Shown one piece after another: positions 59,961 to 64,000 of a stretch of DNA of 64,000 bases (its first letter is position 1; each line of letters opens with the position of its first letter). The translations under genes were made by a program, and so were the position numbers. This stretch comes from Parietichytrium sp. I65-24A (Eukaryota > Sar > Bigyra > Thraustochytrida > Thraustochytriidae): assembly GCA_012862575.1 (NCBI GenBank), contig BLSF01000074.1, forward strand, positions 62,001-126,000. The letters run 5' to 3'. The notes below the pieces were generated by a model. That model saw only the letters and a program-made list of their open reading frames with translations, was not told the origin of the DNA and did no database searches.

Positions 59961-62900
59961 CGACGCTCTCCTCACACAACCCAACATGAGCTTCCAGGTG
60001 CTCCAACATGAGAGACTCACTCGCTCTCATTGCAATTACGATAAGTTACGACACTGAGGACACTGAGGAATGGTTTTCAGAATTCAGAAGAACAGTAGTT
60101 GCATGGCGTCCCCCCTACGAAACGCACCTGATAGCCTTACTAGTCGCATCTCCTAGGCCTCTCGCGGCGGCTCTTTTTCTTGCCTGCCCGTTCTCACGGG
60201 GTGAGGTACAGTAGCGTACCTATAGCGACCGTGGTAGTCCAACGGGCGAGTCTGAGACGCAGAGAGCTTCGCTCATATTTTTGCATTCCTAACCTCATTT
60301 ACTTTTCTTTTTGTAGTCATTCTGAGAGAGAGGGGGAGAGATGCACTGATAAAATATGAGTCAAGGGATATGAATGAGCGCTTCGGTCTTTCGCTTTTCA
60401 CAGTCGATCGATGTACTTTTCGTCAACTAAGAAATGAAAGACACGCGAGCGATTCTTGACACTCCTCTCAGATGTGCTCCAGCTGTCCCAGTCTTCCTTT
60501 TACGTAGGGTAGCTAGGACCCTAGGAGTTGTCGGGTGGGATTTCCTCCCTCCTTCTTATTTCTTCGATCAGCTTTTCGCCGCTTGACAAGCTCTAGCGGA
60601 ATCAATAGACACAGATTAATGAAGGTGACCGTTCTGAACTTCTCTGCGCGAATATTGCGAAGCACAAGAACTGGTAGGCGTCTTTATGACCCCTACAAGA
60701 GAGGCCCTCTTGAAAGACTAGTATATTGTTTAGAAGAAGAAAAAGTGCGACTCTGCATTGACTCTTACCATATCATTACCGAAAAGCGTATCAGATGCGA
60801 TGGGAGCCTCTCATCCCGCTTGCGCTGTGTGGAAGCAAGGCGAGCGGGCGGGAGGAGGAAGGATCTCCCAAAAAGTTCTTTTATCGTATACTGTAACGCG
60901 CTCCCATAAGCCGTGGAAGCTTTCTTAGGGCCGGAACTGTTTTCTGGAGTGAAGTAATAGGCAATCACTTAGTTGAAACGTCGGTTCCCTCCTTCCTCTT
61001 GGCGAGAAGTGTGAGAGCATCTGCGGTGGAGAGGAGTCGAGAGAGAAACACCGTGATCCAACAGATTCAACATGATTCAACTCCGACTTTTTCCTTGATC
61101 TTGACTTTGCGATGAACTGACCGTGAAGGAGAGGAATTGGAACTATTGGAACCGCAAGCAGCCGGTCCATTGCACCACGGTGTGGCTGGCGAGACGAGAT
61201 ATAGACAGATAGATTGCCTCGCCCGAACTCGAAACGATATCCCCGATGGTAGCGTATCGGCCATGCGGACCACTACGACCGGTTGCGGAACCCAAAGCGA
61301 GCGAGGAGGATATGGGATTTGGAAATATTGGAACTTGGGAGCTCTTTGTGAACACTTTTTTTTGTTTGTACAGTGACTCCAGTGACCGTACCACATAAAG
61401 GCCGAGAAGGAGCGATAAGATAGTGAAAGTGCAAGTTGAAAGCCAGGCCGCGCTGTTCTCATTCTCTCTTTTTTCAAGACATTTTCGACCGAACCATCCA
61501 TCCATGCTGTGCTGACAGTGAGACTGACTACAGTCGTCTTCAGCAGCGGCGGTAGTACCAATAGTACCAATACACAGTACTCTCAGCAAGTTACCGCTCT
61601 TTTCCTGCTTGACTGGTCAACGACGGAGATGTGAATTCAGAGCAGAGAGTTGTGGCGAAGCTCTTGGTTCAGTGTTTCCGAGATCAAGCTCTTCTTCCTT
61701 CGAACGAATTGGTGCTCAAGTTCTGTGATTCTGGATAATTACATCTGAATAGATAATAGATAAATGAATATGGCGACACAAGCACATGCATTTGTCAGAA
61801 CAGCCAGCACCTTGTCCATCCCGAGTTTGTTCCAGGCAAGAGCTACTGAATACGCTAGCATAGGTTAGCGCCTGGCAGCGTCATTGCCGCAACGGTGTCA
61901 ATTCACGCTCTCCATCTCGGCGTCTCAACCAAGAACTTTCTCATCTCTCATCTTTCATCTGAGCTGGATTCTTCTTGGGACACAAGTGCAGAGAGAGAGA
62001 AGGACAGAAAGTCAGGCCGGCGATCATCAGAGTTGCCGCTGTAGCCACGAGCTTCCTCCGTCTTTGATTTCCCTTCAGAGACACTGCGCGCCACTTGTCG
62101 CCGTAAAAGATAAAACTTTTCAGAAATCAGAATAGATAGTGAAGCTGTGTGTACTACTTCCCAAAACTAGTAGATTATAGAGAGTACCGCTGAGAGGCGG
62201 CGACTATCAGAGGAACCGGTAGCTGCGGTGGTAGCTCCAGAGAGGCTGGGAGAAGGAAGGGCTGTAGTGAGGGCCGAAAAGTGGTTCAGCACTGCTGTGC
62301 GAAAAGGCAAGTTTGCTGAAGTGGATGGAGAAAGAGATGGAACAAAGGGAGAAGCGTGGCAGTAAGCGATGTCTGTACGAAACTGTAGTCGCCATCCTCG
62401 CCTCGTCTTTTTGCCAGCATAGAAATAAATCAGAGTCTCCAAGTTCGGTTTTCGTTCCGAACGCATTCCGACTTTCCAACTCTGTTCTCTTCTCGTTATT
62501 TCCCGTTCCCGTGTCGGGAAAAACAACGAGTCATGTCGCTGTCAAGTTTACGATCGAAATGTTCGCCCAGTCAAATGTTTTCAATTGTAAATTGTAAAAG
62601 CATTTGGAATGCATGGGGGGAAAGTAAAGTGCAAAAATGATCTTTTTCCCAACGCAGTTCAAACGCTAACTGAGGTTATCGAGCCACTAGCTCTGTGGAG
62701 TTGCCACAGCACGTGACTGACTCTTTTCCCTGCCTCTTATGTAGACCGTTATTATTTCCCATTGGAGACTACATAACACGATAGTCCAATTAGGGTTTGG
62801 GTGCGAAGTGTTTCTGGGATAGCTGGAGGCGTAGCGCCGCTCGTAAGACAGCAACTTCGGAGACAACGCCAAGACAAGGAGCCCAGCGGAAAAGAAAAGG

Positions 62901-63058
62901 ATAGTGCTAGCGCGCGCTACCTCGAAACATAGGAGCCCCGGACGACTGGCAAAGTGCAATCCATCTAGCACTCCTACTGAAGACGCCTATCGTCTGCAGT
63001 GACTGAACGCTAGCCAGCTCTTCTCTGCTCCTCCTCCTTCCCTCTCCCGGTCCTCCGT

Positions 63059-63103
63059 CACACTTCTTTCTCCTCCAGTAACACACTTCTTTCTCCTCCA
63101 GTA
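63059..63103. repeat. 22-bp perfect tandem duplication
   Basis: Two identical copies of a 22-bp segment beginning CACACTTCTTTCTCC, at 63059-63080 and 63082-63103, separated by one base. Confidence 0.92.
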
Positions 63104-63365
63104 CTGTACGTCCCTACTACCTGCTTAACGCCCCGGCCTAGTCCCGGGAGAAGGCAGAAACCCTCTACGGGTCTCCATGGCGGCGCCTACGGACCCTGCG
63201 CCTACCCCTGCTATCACAAACCATAATCCAGGCGTGGGGAAGAGCTGGGGTGAAGTCATGCAAAATTGGTGAAATGGGATGGAAGGTCCTATGCACCAGT
63301 AGCTGAGTGCTATCAGCGGGAATTGCAATGCGAAAGTGCTTGATCGAGTTGCCATAGAAACGAAA

Positions 63366-63422
63366 GGAGACAGAGAGAGAGACAGAGACAAAAACAGAGA
63401 AACAGAAAGAGAAAGAGAGAGC
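63366..63422 (+). repeat. (GA)n-rich tract upstream of the TIL-protein gene
   Basis: GA and ACAGA units about 325-381 bp upstream of the TIL-protein start. (AAC)n and (CGA)n runs follow at 63486-63514 and a CATA run at ~63659-63672. Confidence 0.88.
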
Positions 63423-63746
63423 AGAGCTCCAATACTGAGTGAGCAACTGACGGGAAGAAGGACACGGGAGCGCAGCAAACAATTATAACAACAACAACAA
63501 CGACGACGACGACGTCACAGACCGTACTCCATTCGGCACAGTCCCCAAACGCAAAACAGCAACACATCAAAAGCAACACAGCAAGCAGGTCATCAAAGCC
63601 TTTGCTCAGCAAACCCCAAAGACCAAAGAGAAGGACTTTGCGCGAGCTGTGCACAAATATACATACATACATAGCAGCTCGGTTCTGTCGCTGTTTTGCA
63701 GAGCAAGTAGATACAGATACATACACACGTTTTCACTTCATCATCG

Positions 63747-64000
63747 ATGGCCAAGTTTGCGGTGATGCGCGCAGCGGTGCTGGGTGTGTTGGCGGCATCT
63801 TGTCGCGCGGTCTCTCACGGCAGCATGCGCGGGCTGGTGTCCGAGGCCACACAGGTGGTGTGCGACGGGAACATGGTGTTCAACAAGTGCGGGAACCAGT
63901 GCCAGCAGATGTGCGGGCAACCGGCCATGGACGAGGAGTGCAGGTCGCCGTGCGTGCCAATGTGCGAATGCCCCACGGATAAGCCGTGGCTGCATCCGCT
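63747..64000 (+). CDS. Secreted TIL-type cysteine-rich protein, cut by the window end
   Basis: From ATG 63747, 84 codons are visible without a stop before the sequence ends. Residues 1-25 are a signal peptide (KFAVMRAAVLGVLAASCRA), so the product enters the secretory pathway. Residues ~39-78 carry eight cysteines in the spacing C-x8-C-x3-C-x3-C-x8-C-x3-C-x3-C-x-C. This is the trypsin-inhibitor-like (TIL) module found in serine-protease inhibitors and in von Willebrand factor/mucin-type proteins. Whether it is a short inhibitor or the start of a long extracellular protein cannot be told from here. The codons are GC-rich relative to the flanking DNA, which also supports coding. Confidence 0.83.
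   Translation, partial: MAKFAVMRAAVLGVLAASCRAVSHGSMRGLVSEATQVVCDGNMVFNKCGNQCQQMCGQPAMDEECRSPCVPMCECPTDKPWLHP

Larger units (their letters stand above)
57736..63746. other. 6-kb gene-poor region
   Basis: I see no gene of known family here. Candidates with weak support are listed separately: a 165-codon frame at 58179-58676 and a possible first exon at 58748-58841. A 96-codon frame at 60619-60909 (ATG MKVTVLNFSARIL) has no similarity that I know. CTGAATTCTGAATT-type words recur at 58111-58140 and 58960-58990. Microsatellites are listed separately. Confidence 0.55.

Noticed and set aside
60200-60280. tRNA-like stretch AGCGACCGTGGTAGTCCAAC
   Set aside because: It resembles an A-box superficially, but no B-box (GGTTCRANNCC) follows within tRNA range.
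60535-60909. 124-codon ORF with an internal ATG at 60619
   Set aside because: It is basic but has no family resemblance, no supporting splice sites and a composition near chance.
62167-62971. Several 90-120-codon ORFs
   Set aside because: Overlapping frames on both strands, none with motifs or signal sequences; probably chance.

Overview
The window is nuclear DNA of a eukaryotic protist. Evidence for this is cytosolic leucyl-tRNA synthetase, eukaryotic RFC1, uS14/eS29, HOP/STI1, NASP, spliceosomal introns with GTAAGT...CAG borders, and an intraflagellar transport gene. The organism is ciliated or flagellated (IFT54). It is intron-poor, with four well-supported introns in about 20 genes. It carries an AP2-type transcription factor and a bifunctional TrpC-TrpF enzyme with a fungal-like active-site signature. 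No plastid or photosynthesis gene is present. A heterotrophic stramenopile such as a labyrinthulomycete (thraustochytrid) fits best, but this is inference from gene content and not proven by the sequence.

Layout. 0.2-12.7 kb: a CTFxPxI-repeat coiled-coil protein (-), IFT54 with a duplicated N-terminal CH domain (+), RFC1 (+), a six-knuckle CCHC protein of Air1/ZCCHC7 type (-), a DUF1764-like protein (+) and an unrecognised protein with a possible PUA/EVE-like C-terminus (-). 14.2-18.3 kb: leucyl-tRNA synthetase in three exons, with an upstream ORF whose stop overlaps the main start codon. 18.3-24.4 kb: 6 kb without a recognisable gene, full of microsatellites. 24.4-33.8 kb: AP2 transcription factor, NASP histone chaperone, and a 1256-residue NACHT-ankyrin protein. 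36.9-41.2 kb: ribosomal protein uS14 (54 aa), TrpC-TrpF, STI1/HOP. 42-49.1 kb: a GNAT acetyltransferase with an N-myristoylation signal, a TPR-PH gene, and a WW-WW-J-PH gene with three exons. 49.4-57.7 kb: a large C2-like protein, a hypothetical protein and a protein with three KH domains. 57.7-63.7 kb: a second gene-poor stretch. 63.75 kb to the end: the start of a secreted TIL-type cysteine-rich protein, cut by the window edge.

How the genes relate. There is no operon; this is a compact genome with alternating gene directions. Six convergent gene pairs are only 194-508 bp apart, while divergent pairs are separated by about 0.8-3 kb. The most coherent functional group is at 39-49 kb. HOP/STI1, a TPR protein with a HOP-like TPR unit and a J-domain protein all belong to Hsp70/Hsp90 biology. 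The middle gene looks like a chimera of its two neighbours: a STI1-like TPR joined to the post-J/PH segment of the WW-J-PH protein. Other highlights are the tandem CH domains in IFT54, the NLR-like NACHT-ANK protein and the overlapping uORF of LeuRS. Purine (GA)n tracts lie on the sense strand about 325-435 bp upstream of four different start codons. No transposon, provirus, CRISPR array, rRNA or convincing tRNA gene was found.
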